Source: CABMKH01 sp040797625
Lineage (GTDB): Bacteria > Bacillota > Clostridia > Tissierellales > Tissierellaceae
Assembly: GCA_052067355.1 (NCBI GenBank)
Contig: JBQHQH010000012.1
Coordinates: 4,302-68,301, forward strand
Direction: 5' to 3'
Length of the DNA stretch: 64,000 nt
Shown here piece after piece: positions 8,150-17,170 of the stretch. A model generated the notes under the pieces. The model was not told the DNA's origin, searched no databases, and saw only the letters and a program-made list of their open reading frames with translations. Every line of letters begins with the position of its first letter. The first letter of the stretch is position 1. The position numbers were made by a program, and so were the translations under genes.

Positions 8150-9319
8150 TTGAAAAAGGTTTTAAGTGTTAGTTTAGGAGAATTGGCATTAAAGGGATTA
8201 AATAGGGGATATTTTGAAACGCAGTTAATAAGACAAATGACTAGAGGAATAAAGGATATAGGATATGATAAAATATATAAGGAGCAGGGAAAGATATATA
8301 TAGAAGGAGAAGAGTCAAACTACCCTTTGATGATTAATAAATTGAAGAAGGTCTTTGGCTTAGTCTATATCAGCCCTTGTATTAGAACAGATAAAGAAAT
8401 GAGTAATATAGAAAAAGCTTCTATATTGGCTATGAAAGAGAGAATCAATCAGTCAAATATAAAGACATTTAAAGTAGATACAAATAGAACAGATAAATCT
8501 TTTCCAATAAAATCTCCCGAAGTATCTAGAAGTATGGGTGGCACTATATTGAAAGAATTTGGAGATTTAAAAGTAGATGTTCACAACCCAGATGTATATC
8601 TATATATAGATATTAAACAAGAAAATGCATATATATATACTGAGAAGATAAAAGCATATGGTGGATTGCCAGTAGGTACAAATGGAAAGGGACTTTTACT
8701 CTTATCTGGAGGAATAGATAGCCCAGTAGCAGGTTTTATGATGGCAAAGAGGGGGGTACAGATTAACTGTGTACACTATCACTCATACCCATTTACTTCA
8801 GAAAGAGCAGAGGAAAAGGTAAAGACATTGGCTAATATACTGTCACTCTATACTGGAAAGATGAAGTTTTTTAGTGTCAATATACTAAATATACAGAAGG
8901 CAATAAATCAAAACTGTCCAGAAAAAGAAATGACCATACTCTCTAGAAGGTTTATGATGAGAATTGCTGAAGAGATTGCAAACCACAACAATTATGATGC
9001 CTTGATAACTGGAGAAAGCTTAGGGCAAGTTGCAAGTCAGACTATCCATGGTATAGGTGTTACAAATGCTACAGTGAAGTTACCAGTACTAAGACCGCTC
9101 ATAGGTATGGATAAGGTTGACATAATTGAAATAGCCAACGATATAGAGACCTTTGAGACATCTGTATTGCCTTTTGAAGATTGCTGTACAGTATTTTTAC
9201 CTAAACATCCAGTTACAAGACCTAAACTAGAAGATATTGAGAGGTCTGAAGAAGTATTGGATATAGATATGTTAGTAAAAGAAGCTATAGATAATATGAA
9301 GGTATTTAACATAAAATAG
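8150..9319 (+). CDS. thiI: tRNA 4-thiouridine synthetase ThiI
   Basis: 389 aa from TTG 8150 behind GAGGTGAC. Makes 4-thiouridine at tRNA position 8 and can supply sulfur for thiazole synthesis. Domains in order: N-terminal ferredoxin-like, THUMP (about residues 60-165), then the PP-loop ATP pyrophosphatase with LLLLSGGIDSPVAGF. The length matches Gram-positive forms lacking the C-terminal rhodanese domain; sulfur would then come straight from the neighbouring desulfurase. The catalytic cysteine is likely in FEDCCTVFLPKHP. Last gene of the cluster; a 520-base gap with a repeat follows. Confidence 0.95.
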   Translation: MKKVLSVSLGELALKGLNRGYFETQLIRQMTRGIKDIGYDKIYKEQGKIYIEGEESNYPLMINKLKKVFGLVYISPCIRTDKEMSNIEKASILAMKERINQSNIKTFKVDTNRTDKSFPIKSPEVSRSMGGTILKEFGDLKVDVHNPDVYLYIDIKQENAYIYTEKIKAYGGLPVGTNGKGLLLLSGGIDSPVAGFMMAKRGVQINCVHYHSYPFTSERAEEKVKTLANILSLYTGKMKFFSVNILNIQKAINQNCPEKEMTILSRRFMMRIAEEIANHNNYDALITGESLGQVASQTIHGIGVTNATVKLPVLRPLIGMDKVDIIEIANDIETFETSVLPFEDCCTVFLPKHPVTRPKLEDIERSEEVLDIDMLVKEAIDNMKVFNIK

Positions 9320-9842
9320 TTATAAAGAGAATTTATATCTTATACTCCTACTGATATTTCACGGTGTATTAGGGAGCAATACAAAACCATAGTATGCATT
9401 GAAATACATAAAGTATAGCAAATAGTCAATATTTTAATACTTTATTATCAATAATTGTGCATTGTCAATTGTGAATTGAAATTATAAGAAGTGCTCTCTT
9501 ATCCATATTTATTGGCACCCATATAGGGTGTGATATGATCTTTATATAAATGGAGTAGAGATTGATACGGAGACAATAGATTGAGAATTGAGTAGACAAG
9601 GGAGAATTAAGAGGATATAGAAGACATTTTAAAGATATATAGAAATTATGAATCCATTAAAAATATAATAAAAGTAAAAATCAAAATAGTTAAAGTCATA
9701 GATAGATATATACTAAAATAGTTATATAGTTAGCAGAAGCACCTGCTTTAAAGGCCTTCCATAGTTAAATTAAAAGATAAGATAGCATCCTTCTATCTCT
9801 TGATTTACTCTTTAAAGGGTTAAATTTTAAGGAGGAATTATT
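9320..9842. other. Gap between thiI and the radical SAM gene
   Basis: No gene seen. It holds an inverted copy of the dispersed repeat (9325-9392), a short internally repetitive stretch built on ATTGTGCATTGTCAATTGTG (9455-9480), and a weak hairpin-forming leader near 9765-9815 (AGATAG...CTATCT) before the AAGGAGG of the next gene. Confidence 0.5.
9325..9392 (-). repeat. Dispersed intergenic repeat, copy 5 (inverted)
   Basis: Read on the minus strand it contains CTATGGTTTTGTATTG and, further on, CACCGTGAAATATCAG then TCTCTTTATA. This lines up in order with 35404-35483 (CTATGATTTTGTGTCGG, CATCGTGAAATATCAT, TTTCTTTATA). The copies are diverged, so the element looks old. Confidence 0.5.
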
Positions 9843-11204
9843 ATGGTAAAGGTAAAACAAATTATAGGTACCAAAATAACAAATGAGGCTTTGAAATATA
9901 TTGAAAAAGACCCTATGGAAAACTTGGATAATCTATTAAATCTGTCTGAAAAGATACTAAAGAGAAAAAATCATAAAGAGATTCACAAAAAATTTAAGGA
10001 AATAGTAGATAGTCCAGATAGCAGTGGATATCATTTATTGGAAAGATATTTTAATGAGTTATCTCCTGCTACTAGACAGAAATTCATGGTTAATTTCATG
10101 ATAAATTCTGGCATGATAGGTATCCCTATTCAATATGAGATAATGGAAAAATATAATTGTAATGTACCTTGGGCCATATTGATTGACCCTACAAGTATGT
10201 GTAATCTAAAATGTACTGGATGTTGGGCCTCCGAATATAAAAATACTGATTTCTTAAGCTATGAGACTTTAGATAGAGTGATCAATGAAGGTAAAGAATT
10301 AGGAATATATATGTATATATATTCTGGAGGAGAGCCATTAATAAGAAAGGAAGACCTTTTAAAATTAGCAGAAGAACATGATGATTGTTTTTTCCTATCC
10401 TTTACAAATGCAACTTTAGTAGATGAGAATTTTGCCAAAAGATTAGGTGAGTTAGGGAATTTTGGATTGGCAATAAGTGTTGAAGGGTTTGAAGAAGAGA
10501 CAGATATGAGAAGAGGTAAGGGAACTTATAATAAAGTAATTAGAGCCATGGATTTACTTAAAAAAGAAGGAGTAGCATTTGGCTTTTCCACCTGTTATCA
10601 TAGATATAATACGGAAACTGTGGGCTCTGAAGAGTATTTAGATTTTTTAATTGATAAGGGCTGTATGTTTGGATGGTATTTTACTTATATTCCTATAGGA
10701 AAAGATGCAGTTACAGATCTATTGGTAACACCTGAACAAAGAGAATATATGTATCATAAGATTAGAGAATTGAGAAGTAAAAAACCTATATTTATAATGG
10801 ACTTTTGGAATGATGGAGAATATGTAGATGGTTGTATTGCAGGTGGAAAGAGATATTTGCATATAAATGCCAATGGGGATATAGAACCATGTGCATTTAT
10901 TCACTATTCAAATGTAAATATTGATGATGTCAGTCTATTAGAAGGTTTACAGTCTCCATTGTTTATGAAATATAGAGAAAACCAACCATTTAATGGAAAT
11001 CATTTGAGACCTTGTCCACTATTGGATAATCCTGAATGTATAAAAGCCATGGTAAATGAATCAAAAGCTCATTCTACACAGCCTATAGACAAGGAAGATG
11101 TAGAAGAACTAGTTAAAAAGACAGAAGATGCGGCTAAAAATTGGGCTCCTACTGCAGAAAGACTATGGAATGAGAGGTTAGAAGAGAAAAAAGCAAAGAT
11201 ATAG
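9843..11204 (+). CDS. Radical SAM protein with SPASM-like C-terminal region
   Basis: 453 aa, ATG 9843 behind AAGGAGGAA. The radical SAM cluster motif is CNLKCTGC (CxxxCxxC) near residue 120, followed by YIYSGGEPLIRK (GGEP, SAM binding). An N-terminal ~110-residue helical part precedes the TIM barrel. The C-terminal half has cysteines in VDGCIAGGKR, IEPCAFIHYS, RPCPLLDNPEC, consistent with an auxiliary cluster. The product is unknown; relatives are annotated simply as radical SAM proteins. It is monocistronic, with a long leader and its own terminator. Confidence 0.8.
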   Translation: MVKVKQIIGTKITNEALKYIEKDPMENLDNLLNLSEKILKRKNHKEIHKKFKEIVDSPDSSGYHLLERYFNELSPATRQKFMVNFMINSGMIGIPIQYEIMEKYNCNVPWAILIDPTSMCNLKCTGCWASEYKNTDFLSYETLDRVINEGKELGIYMYIYSGGEPLIRKEDLLKLAEEHDDCFFLSFTNATLVDENFAKRLGELGNFGLAISVEGFEEETDMRRGKGTYNKVIRAMDLLKKEGVAFGFSTCYHRYNTETVGSEEYLDFLIDKGCMFGWYFTYIPIGKDAVTDLLVTPEQREYMYHKIRELRSKKPIFIMDFWNDGEYVDGCIAGGKRYLHINANGDIEPCAFIHYSNVNIDDVSLLEGLQSPLFMKYRENQPFNGNHLRPCPLLDNPECIKAMVNESKAHSTQPIDKEDVEELVKKTEDAAKNWAPTAERLWNERLEEKKAKI

Positions 11205-11206
11205 TA

Positions 11207-11240
11207 AAAATACTAGGTAGATAATACCTAGTATTTTTTA
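11207..11240 (+). terminator. Terminator of the radical SAM gene
   Basis: AATACTAGGTA, five-base loop, TACCTAGTATT, then a T run; perfect stem. Confidence 0.9.
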
Positions 11241-11266
11241 ATAGACCTCTACTATTATGAGTTTGA

Positions 11267-11707
11267 TTAATTGTAAGTTTTTACTCTTAAGTTTCCTGTT
11301 AGACATGAACCATCTACTGTTTTAAGCCTTATTATATAATGTTCTCCTGCTTTTATGTTGTGATATCTTTTTGTAGGATCTTTCCCTAGAGCAACAGTAT
11401 ATGAATCTTCAAATTGTGGTCTATCAAGATTTTGCACAGTGATTTCAACATCTGCTTCACTAGTATTGTAGAAATATATATCTAGATTTTTAGCAACGGA
11501 AAAGACTTCATCTGAATATCTACCATTTCTTTGATTCAGACTAGGTTCATTGATTACTAGATTGAATGGAGTTATTATTTTATCTTCTGACTCTTGTATA
11601 AAAGTTGTTTTATCGCCTAATCCCTCAGAGTTAGTTTCAGCATATGTAATAGATGTTAAAGTGATTGTAAACATCATAACTAAAATTAAACTAAGAAATT
11701 TTTTCAT
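11267..11707 (-). CDS. Small secreted protein of unknown function (paralogue of 62113-62541)
   Basis: 146 aa on the minus strand, preceded by AGGAGGAT. The N-terminus is a classic signal peptide (MKKFLSLILVMMFTITLTS, cleavage likely after TYA). The mature part is a beta-rich domain with YFYNTSEADVEITVQN and, at the end, KTVDGSCLTGNLRVKTYN. The protein at 62113-62541 has the same order: signal peptide, IYNDSNVDYKVNITDS, DGSALKGRIRVKIA. They are probably members of one exported family. No catalytic motif is visible. The convergent partner is the radical SAM gene; the 820 bases upstream are gene-poor. Confidence 0.7.
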   Translation of the reverse strand: MKKFLSLILVMMFTITLTSITYAETNSEGLGDKTTFIQESEDKIITPFNLVINEPSLNQRNGRYSDEVFSVAKNLDIYFYNTSEADVEITVQNLDRPQFEDSYTVALGKDPTKRYHNIKAGEHYIIRLKTVDGSCLTGNLRVKTYN

Positions 11708-12483
11708 TTTTATCCTCCTTTTTTCATTAGTTTGTATGTCTGAATGAAAGTAATAATTAAGTTTACTTTATCATATTACCATTGGAATCACCTTTTATAT
11801 ATAGCCTATTTCAGATATCATAAGCTGCATAATAATTATATTTCTTGTATTAAAATAATTGACTTTTCATATTTTGATATCTATTCTTTAAAAAAATTAT
11901 GTGAGTTTTAACTAAATAATTAGGTATTTACTGTATTTTGTAGGTATATATAACATTGGTTTCCCTATCTAATTCAATCCTATATCATGATCGATTTCTT
12001 GTCAAGCTTAAAAGAGGGACTATAGTGTTAATTTTGCATCCTCTAAGCAAAGATTCAAAAAAGTTTTCAGAATTGAGAAGAAAAAATCTTCAATAATATA
12101 ATAAGTTTAGGTCTAGCCAATCAAAGGAGATATTCATTATGTCTAAATTTCTAGCAACACCGCATGTATATCCTCTATCTTTTTCACTTATATAAGGCTC
12201 TTCTTAATTACTAAACCACTTTATTCTCCTTTTTTCATTAGTATTCTGTATATAATACGATATCATTACTTTCTAAGAACTATTAATATATGATAATTGT
12301 TCTGGATTTGGTTTGCTTTTTAATCTTGATAAATATTATAAAGACCTTTAAAAAGTCCTATTATAATGCGAACTTTAAGCCATTATCAAGTAGACTTATT
12401 ATTACTAAACTTCAAGTATTAAAAAATCTTAACAACTGCATAATATAAAGGAAGAGATAAAATAAAAAAGCATAAAAAAACTA
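11708..12483. other. Gene-poor AT-rich gap
   Basis: About 775 bases with no gene of normal size. One tiny frame (12139-12195, 18 codons, MSKFLATPHVYP...) follows AAAGGAGA and could be a leader peptide or chance. A stretch near 12012-12045 has imperfect GAGG/CCTC arms. Nothing else can be supported. Confidence 0.4.
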
Positions 12484-12513
12484 TTGACATTCACATATAT
12501 TTTAATTTATAAT
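12484..12513 (+). promoter_or_regulatory. Promoter of the XRE-pot operon
   Basis: TTGACA (12484-12489), 18-base spacer, TATAAT (12508-12513). Near-consensus sigma-A promoter about 80 bases before the regulator start. Confidence 0.75.
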
Positions 12514-12590
12514 ATGATAGTTGTAAAAGGATGTTTAGTATATATAAACAAATAGTTAATATATGTTTAACTTATCAGAGGATGGTGAAG

Positions 12591-13130
12591 ATGAATATTG
12601 GGGAGAAAATTAGGAGATTGAGAATTAAAAACTCTTTGACTCAAGAAGAGCTTGCAGACAGATGTGAATTGACAAAAGGGTTTATTTCTCAGGTAGAGAG
12701 GGACTTGACTTCTCCTTCTATTGCTACTCTAGTAGATATTTTAGAAGGATTGGGGACTAATTTAAAGGATTTTTTTAATGAAAGTGTAAATGAAAAGATT
12801 GTCTTTTCTAAAGAAGACATCTTTGAATCTGAAAATGAGGAATTAGGATATATTTTGAAGTGGATAATTCCAAATGCTCAAAAGAATATAATGGAACCAA
12901 TACTTATGGAACTAGAAGCAGGTGGAAAGACGAAAGAAGATTCGCCACATGAAGGAGAAGAGTTTGGATATGTAATAAACGGTAGTATTTATTTACATGT
13001 GGGGGAAGATAAATATAAGATAAGAAAAGATGAAAGCTTTTATTTTAGAGCTAATTCCAATCACTATATATCAAATGCAGGAAAGACAAAGGCTAGGGTC
13101 ATATGGGTTAGTACACCACCTAGTTTTTAA
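12591..13130 (+). CDS. XRE-family regulator with C-terminal cupin domain (PuuR-like)
   Basis: 179 aa. ATG 12591 (MNIGEKIRRLR) fits the family and lies nine bases after GAGG at 12578-12581; a longer frame from 12531 has no binding site. Residues ~5-60 form a lambda-repressor-type helix-turn-helix (LTQEELADRCELTKGFISQVERD). Residues ~105-175 form a cupin (PHEGEEFGYVINGSIYLHVG, then SNHYISNAGKTKARVIWVSTPP). This architecture is shared with PuuR and other small-molecule sensors. Twenty bases upstream of potA, so it is likely the polyamine-responsive local regulator of potABCD; this role is inferred from position. Confidence 0.88.
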   Translation: MNIGEKIRRLRIKNSLTQEELADRCELTKGFISQVERDLTSPSIATLVDILEGLGTNLKDFFNESVNEKIVFSKEDIFESENEELGYILKWIIPNAQKNIMEPILMELEAGGKTKEDSPHEGEEFGYVINGSIYLHVGEDKYKIRKDESFYFRANSNHYISNAGKTKARVIWVSTPPSF

Positions 13131-13150
13131 AATATAGAGGGGGGATTATA

Positions 13151-14191
13151 ATGAACATAATCGATTTAAAGAATATCACTAAGGAATACAATGGGGTTAC
13201 GGTTTTAGACAATATCAATTTATATATCAGAAAAAATGAATTTTTAACTCTACTTGGGCCTAGTGGGTGCGGGAAGACCACTACATTGAGGATTATCGGA
13301 GGATTTGAGCAACCAGCCAGTGGGAAAGTAATCTTTGAAGGAAAAGATATAACGACGGTTCCCCCTTATAAAAGACAGATAAATACTGTATTTCAAAAAT
13401 ATGCATTGTTCCCGCATATGGATGTATTTGAGAATATCTCTTTTGGATTAAAGATCAAGAAATTACCTAAGAATGAGATAGATACTAAAGTAAAAGAGAT
13501 GTTGAGATTAGTCAATCTTGAAGGATTTGAGCATAGATCAATAGATTCTCTTAGTGGAGGGCAACAGCAGAGAATAGCCATAGCAAGGGCATTGGTAAAC
13601 GAACCACAGGTATTATTATTAGATGAACCTTTAGGAGCATTAGATTTAAAACTTAGGAAAGAAATGCAAATTGAACTAAAGGATATGCAAAAGAGAATTG
13701 GGATTACATTTATATATGTAACCCATGATCAAGAAGAAGCATTGACTATGTCCGATACAATAGTGGTAATGGACAAGGGGAAGATACAGCAAATTGGTAC
13801 CCCTGTAGATATATATAATGAACCTAAAAATGCTTTTGTAGCTAAATTTATAGGAGAAAGCAATATAATAGATGGAATCATGCATGATGATTTAATAGTC
13901 GAATTTTCCAATGTAGTATTTGATTGCGTAGATAGAGGATTTGGCAAGAAGGAAGATGTAGATGTAGTAATAAGACCTGAAGATGTTGAAATAATACCAA
14001 TAGAAAATGCTAAATTAAAGGGAGTAGTTGAATCTGTTACGTTTAAGGGCGTCCATTATGAGATGATAGTAAAGATAGACGGATTTAATTGGATGGTACA
14101 TTCTACTATTATGAAAGAAGTAGGAACAGAAGTTGGAATAGATATCTTGCCAGAAAATATTCATATTATGAAGAAGGTGAGAGATAGATGA
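13151..14191 (+). CDS. potA: Spermidine/putrescine ABC transporter ATP-binding protein
   Basis: 346 aa, ATG 13151 behind GAGGGGGG. Walker A GPSGCGKTT, signature LSGGQQQR, Walker B VLLLDEPLGALD and the switch histidine in YVTHDQEEAL are all intact. A TOBE-like regulatory domain occupies the last ~100 residues (IRPEDVEIIP). It powers import with PotB, PotC and PotD. It overlaps potB by four bases (ATGA), implying coupled translation. Confidence 0.95.
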   Translation: MNIIDLKNITKEYNGVTVLDNINLYIRKNEFLTLLGPSGCGKTTTLRIIGGFEQPASGKVIFEGKDITTVPPYKRQINTVFQKYALFPHMDVFENISFGLKIKKLPKNEIDTKVKEMLRLVNLEGFEHRSIDSLSGGQQQRIAIARALVNEPQVLLLDEPLGALDLKLRKEMQIELKDMQKRIGITFIYVTHDQEEALTMSDTIVVMDKGKIQQIGTPVDIYNEPKNAFVAKFIGESNIIDGIMHDDLIVEFSNVVFDCVDRGFGKKEDVDVVIRPEDVEIIPIENAKLKGVVESVTFKGVHYEMIVKIDGFNWMVHSTIMKEVGTEVGIDILPENIHIMKKVRDR

Positions 14192-15030
14192 AGACAGACT
14201 CCAAGAGAATAGCATATCCCTATTTAGTATGGATGCTGATATTCACTGTTGTTCCACTATTATTGGTCTTGTATTTTGCATTTACTGTAGGAGATATTCA
14301 AGATTTTAGTGAGTTTCAATTTAGTTTTGAAAATTTTAAAAGGTTTTTTACACCTATTTATATCAAGGTATTATTGAGATCAGTAAATTTAGCACTTATA
14401 TCTACGATTATATGCTTGCTATTAGGATATCCTATGGCATATATAATCTCCAAAGAAAAACCAAAGAAAAGAAATATCATGATATTGATGTTTGTAATAC
14501 CTATGTGGATGAATTTTTTATTGAGGACATATGCTTGGCTTACTTTATTAGGAAAAAATGGGCTTATAAATCATATTATAACTAAATTAGGATTTCAGCC
14601 TTTGAATCTTATATACAATGATTTAGCTGTATTATTGGGAATGGTATACAATTTTCTGCCATTTATGGTATTACCTATTTTTTCCGTATTGACTAAGATG
14701 GATCGAGGACTTATAGAAGCAGCGGAAGACTTGGGGGCAAATAAGATCACTGTCTTTAGAAAGGTTATATTTCCTTTGAGCTTGCCAGGAGTGATTACTG
14801 GAATCACTATGGTGTTTATTCCAGCAGTAAGTACATTTGTAATATCAAGTTTATTAGGTGGAAACAAGACAAATCTTATAGGAAATTTAGTAGAGCAACA
14901 GTTTAGATATACTGGAGATTGGCATTTTGGCTCCTCCATGTCTATTATATTGATGGTGTTTATCCTCATAACTATGGCTATTACATCAAAATTTGATAAA
15001 GAGAAGGAAGGGGGAGGAGGATTATGGTAA
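14188..15030 (+). CDS. potB: Spermidine/putrescine ABC transporter permease PotB
   Basis: 280 aa; ATG 14188 overlaps the potA stop. About six membrane helices are visible, beginning with LVWMLIFTVVPLLLVLYFAF. The permease EAA loop appears as EAAEDLGANKITVFRKVIFPLSLPG, split over two lines of helix, which docks onto PotA. It overlaps potC by seven bases. The substrate class follows from the operon. Confidence 0.93.
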   Translation: MKTDSKRIAYPYLVWMLIFTVVPLLLVLYFAFTVGDIQDFSEFQFSFENFKRFFTPIYIKVLLRSVNLALISTIICLLLGYPMAYIISKEKPKKRNIMILMFVIPMWMNFLLRTYAWLTLLGKNGLINHIITKLGFQPLNLIYNDLAVLLGMVYNFLPFMVLPIFSVLTKMDRGLIEAAEDLGANKITVFRKVIFPLSLPGVITGITMVFIPAVSTFVISSLLGGNKTNLIGNLVEQQFRYTGDWHFGSSMSIILMVFILITMAITSKFDKEKEGGGGLW

Positions 15031-15809
15031 ATAAGTTTATAAAAAGATTATATACATTTTTAATATTCTTGTTTTTATATGCACCTATTATAGTCCTCAT
15101 AGCATTTTCCTTTAATAATTCAAAATCAAGAGGTGTATGGGGAGGATTTACACTTAAATGGTATGTTGAGCTATTTAAAGATGTAGAGATACTGAGAGCT
15201 CTATACAATACTATATTGATAGCAGTATTGTCTTCCATAATATCTACTATTATAGGGACTTTTGCTGCACTAGGGATATATAATATGAGAGGATTTAGTA
15301 AATCTGTGGTTCTCAATTTAAACTATTTACCAGTACTAAATCCAGATATAGTTACGGCAGTTTCTCTAATGGTATTATTCAAATTTTTGAGATTAGAGTT
15401 AGGGCTTACGACTATGCTCCTATCACATATTAGCTTTAGTATACCTTATGTCATATTGTCAATATTACCTAAATTAAAACAGATGAATAAGCATCTTGCA
15501 GAGGCTGCTATGGATTTAGGAGCAACACCTTTTTATGCTTTGAGAAAGGTAATAATACCTGAGATAATGCCAGGAATCATTACTGGTGCATTAATGGCGT
15601 TTACATTGTCTATAGATGATTTCGTAATCAGCTTTTTTAATACTGGACATGGGGTTACAAACTTGAGTATTACAATCTTTTCCATGGCAAGGCGTGGAAT
15701 TAAACCAGTAATAAATGCATTGTCTACATTGATGTTTGTAAGTCTATTGGTATTATTACTCATTATAAATAAAAGGACAGATAATAATATGCAAGAGGGA
15801 GGTTTTTAA
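15024..15809 (+). CDS. potC: Spermidine/putrescine ABC transporter permease PotC
   Basis: 261 aa, ATG 15024 behind GGGGGAGGAGG inside the end of potB. Six predicted helices; EAA loop EAAMDLGATPFYALRKV. The conserved PotC segment TLSIDDFVISFF is present. It pairs with PotB to form the membrane channel. Two bases separate its stop from the potD start. Confidence 0.93.
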   Translation: MVNKFIKRLYTFLIFLFLYAPIIVLIAFSFNNSKSRGVWGGFTLKWYVELFKDVEILRALYNTILIAVLSSIISTIIGTFAALGIYNMRGFSKSVVLNLNYLPVLNPDIVTAVSLMVLFKFLRLELGLTTMLLSHISFSIPYVILSILPKLKQMNKHLAEAAMDLGATPFYALRKVIIPEIMPGIITGALMAFTLSIDDFVISFFNTGHGVTNLSITIFSMARRGIKPVINALSTLMFVSLLVLLLIINKRTDNNMQEGGF

Positions 15810-15811
15810 TT

Positions 15812-16855
15812 ATGAAGATTAGAAAGATGGGTATTTTAATAGTTGTTTTAATTTTGTTAGCTGCTGTGGCTTCAGGATGTGGAGAGAAAAAACCAAGTAT
15901 AAATGTTTACAACTGGGGAGACTACATTGATAGAGAAATTTTGAAAGATTTTGAAGAAGAATATGGAATTAAAGTAAAATATGATACATTTGCAACAAAT
16001 GAAGATCTATATATGAAGATAAAACAGGGAGGAAGTAGTTATGACGTAATATTTCCTTCTGACTATATGATAGAGAGAATGATAAGAGAAGATCTATTGA
16101 CTAAGATAGATAAAGAAAATATTCCGAATATCAAAAATATCGAAGATAGATTTTTAAATTTGGACTATGATCCAAGTAATGAATACTCCATACCTTATAT
16201 GTGGGGAACTGTAGGAATAATATATAATAAGACTATGGTATCAGAGCCTTTAGATAGTTGGGCAGATCTATGGGATGAAAAATACAAAGGTCAGATTGTC
16301 ATGCTAGATAGTCAAAGGGACACTATGGCAGTTGCTTTGAAGAAATTAAACCATTCTCTGAATACTAGAAATATAGATGAGCTAGAAGCAGCAAAGGAAG
16401 AACTTATAAGACAAAAACCATTGGTAAGTGCATATCTTGGAGACGAAGTCAAAGATACAATGGTGGCGGGAGATGCTGCCATAGCTGTAGTATGGTCAGG
16501 AGATGCAGTTGAAATCATGAGGCAAAATCCTGACATAGAATATGTAATACCAAAAGAAGGAACAAATCTATGGTTTGATGCTATGGTTATTCCTAAAAGC
16601 ACAACTAATAAAGAGGGGGCAGAAGCCTTTATAAATTATCTATCAAGACCAGAAGTAGCAGCTAAAAACGCAGAGTATATAGGATATTCTATCCCAATAC
16701 CAGAAGGAGTAAAGCTGTTGCCAGATAGAATAAAGAATAGCCCTGTATCCTATCCTACTGATGAAGAAATGGGAGAAACTGAAATATTTAAGGATCCCTT
16801 AGATATAATACAAGAATATGATAGAATTTGGACTGAAATAAAATCAGGACAATAG
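15812..16855 (+). CDS. potD: Polyamine-binding lipoprotein PotD
   Basis: 347 aa, ATG 15812 behind GGGAGG. The N-terminus is a lipoprotein signal (LLAAVASGCGEKK) with the lipobox cysteine at about residue 23, so it is anchored on the outer face of the membrane. The mature part begins with the PotD/PotF hallmark NVYNWGDYID and contains YDVIFPSDYMIERM, PYMWGTVGIIYN and VVWSGDAVEIM, which contribute to the polyamine pocket in homologues. Spermidine versus putrescine preference cannot be read from sequence alone. Confidence 0.93.
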   Translation: MKIRKMGILIVVLILLAAVASGCGEKKPSINVYNWGDYIDREILKDFEEEYGIKVKYDTFATNEDLYMKIKQGGSSYDVIFPSDYMIERMIREDLLTKIDKENIPNIKNIEDRFLNLDYDPSNEYSIPYMWGTVGIIYNKTMVSEPLDSWADLWDEKYKGQIVMLDSQRDTMAVALKKLNHSLNTRNIDELEAAKEELIRQKPLVSAYLGDEVKDTMVAGDAAIAVVWSGDAVEIMRQNPDIEYVIPKEGTNLWFDAMVIPKSTTNKEGAEAFINYLSRPEVAAKNAEYIGYSIPIPEGVKLLPDRIKNSPVSYPTDEEMGETEIFKDPLDIIQEYDRIWTEIKSGQ

Positions 16856-16860
16856 AGATG

Positions 16861-16912
16861 AAAAACTACTTTATTTTGGAAGATGATTTCCAGAATAAGG
16901 TAGTTTTTTTAT
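16861..16912 (+). terminator. Terminator of the pot operon
   Basis: Long stem: AAAACTACTTTATT near 16862 pairs with AATAAGGTAGTTTT, followed by T7. It begins about five bases after the potD stop. Confidence 0.88.
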
Positions 16913-17170
16913 AGATAGGTTTTGTATTAATCAGAATAATGTGATATTGTTATAATTAGTTGTAGGCTTACAATATATTTAGAATACTTTGGAGTTTGTA
17001 AATAGTAATATATTAGATAAAATTGCATAAGGATTTCTAGTAAGAGAAATATGACTACGTCCACCATAGAATCTGATACAGAAACAAGTGTGTAATCAAA
17101 GGTACCATGGGTATAAATTAAAAAATAGTATCTGTATTTGACAATTTAAAGAAAGTTGTGGTGAAAAATA

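Noticed and set aside
9453..9481. Short repeats ATTGTGCATTGTCAATTGTGAATTG as a CRISPR-like or attachment site
   Set aside because: Units are too short and irregular, with no spacers and no integrase nearby.
12012..12045. Imperfect inverted repeat with TAGTGTTAATTTTGC, resembling an insertion-sequence end
   Set aside because: Only weak similarity to the sequence at 63772 and no transposase remnant nearby; could be chance.
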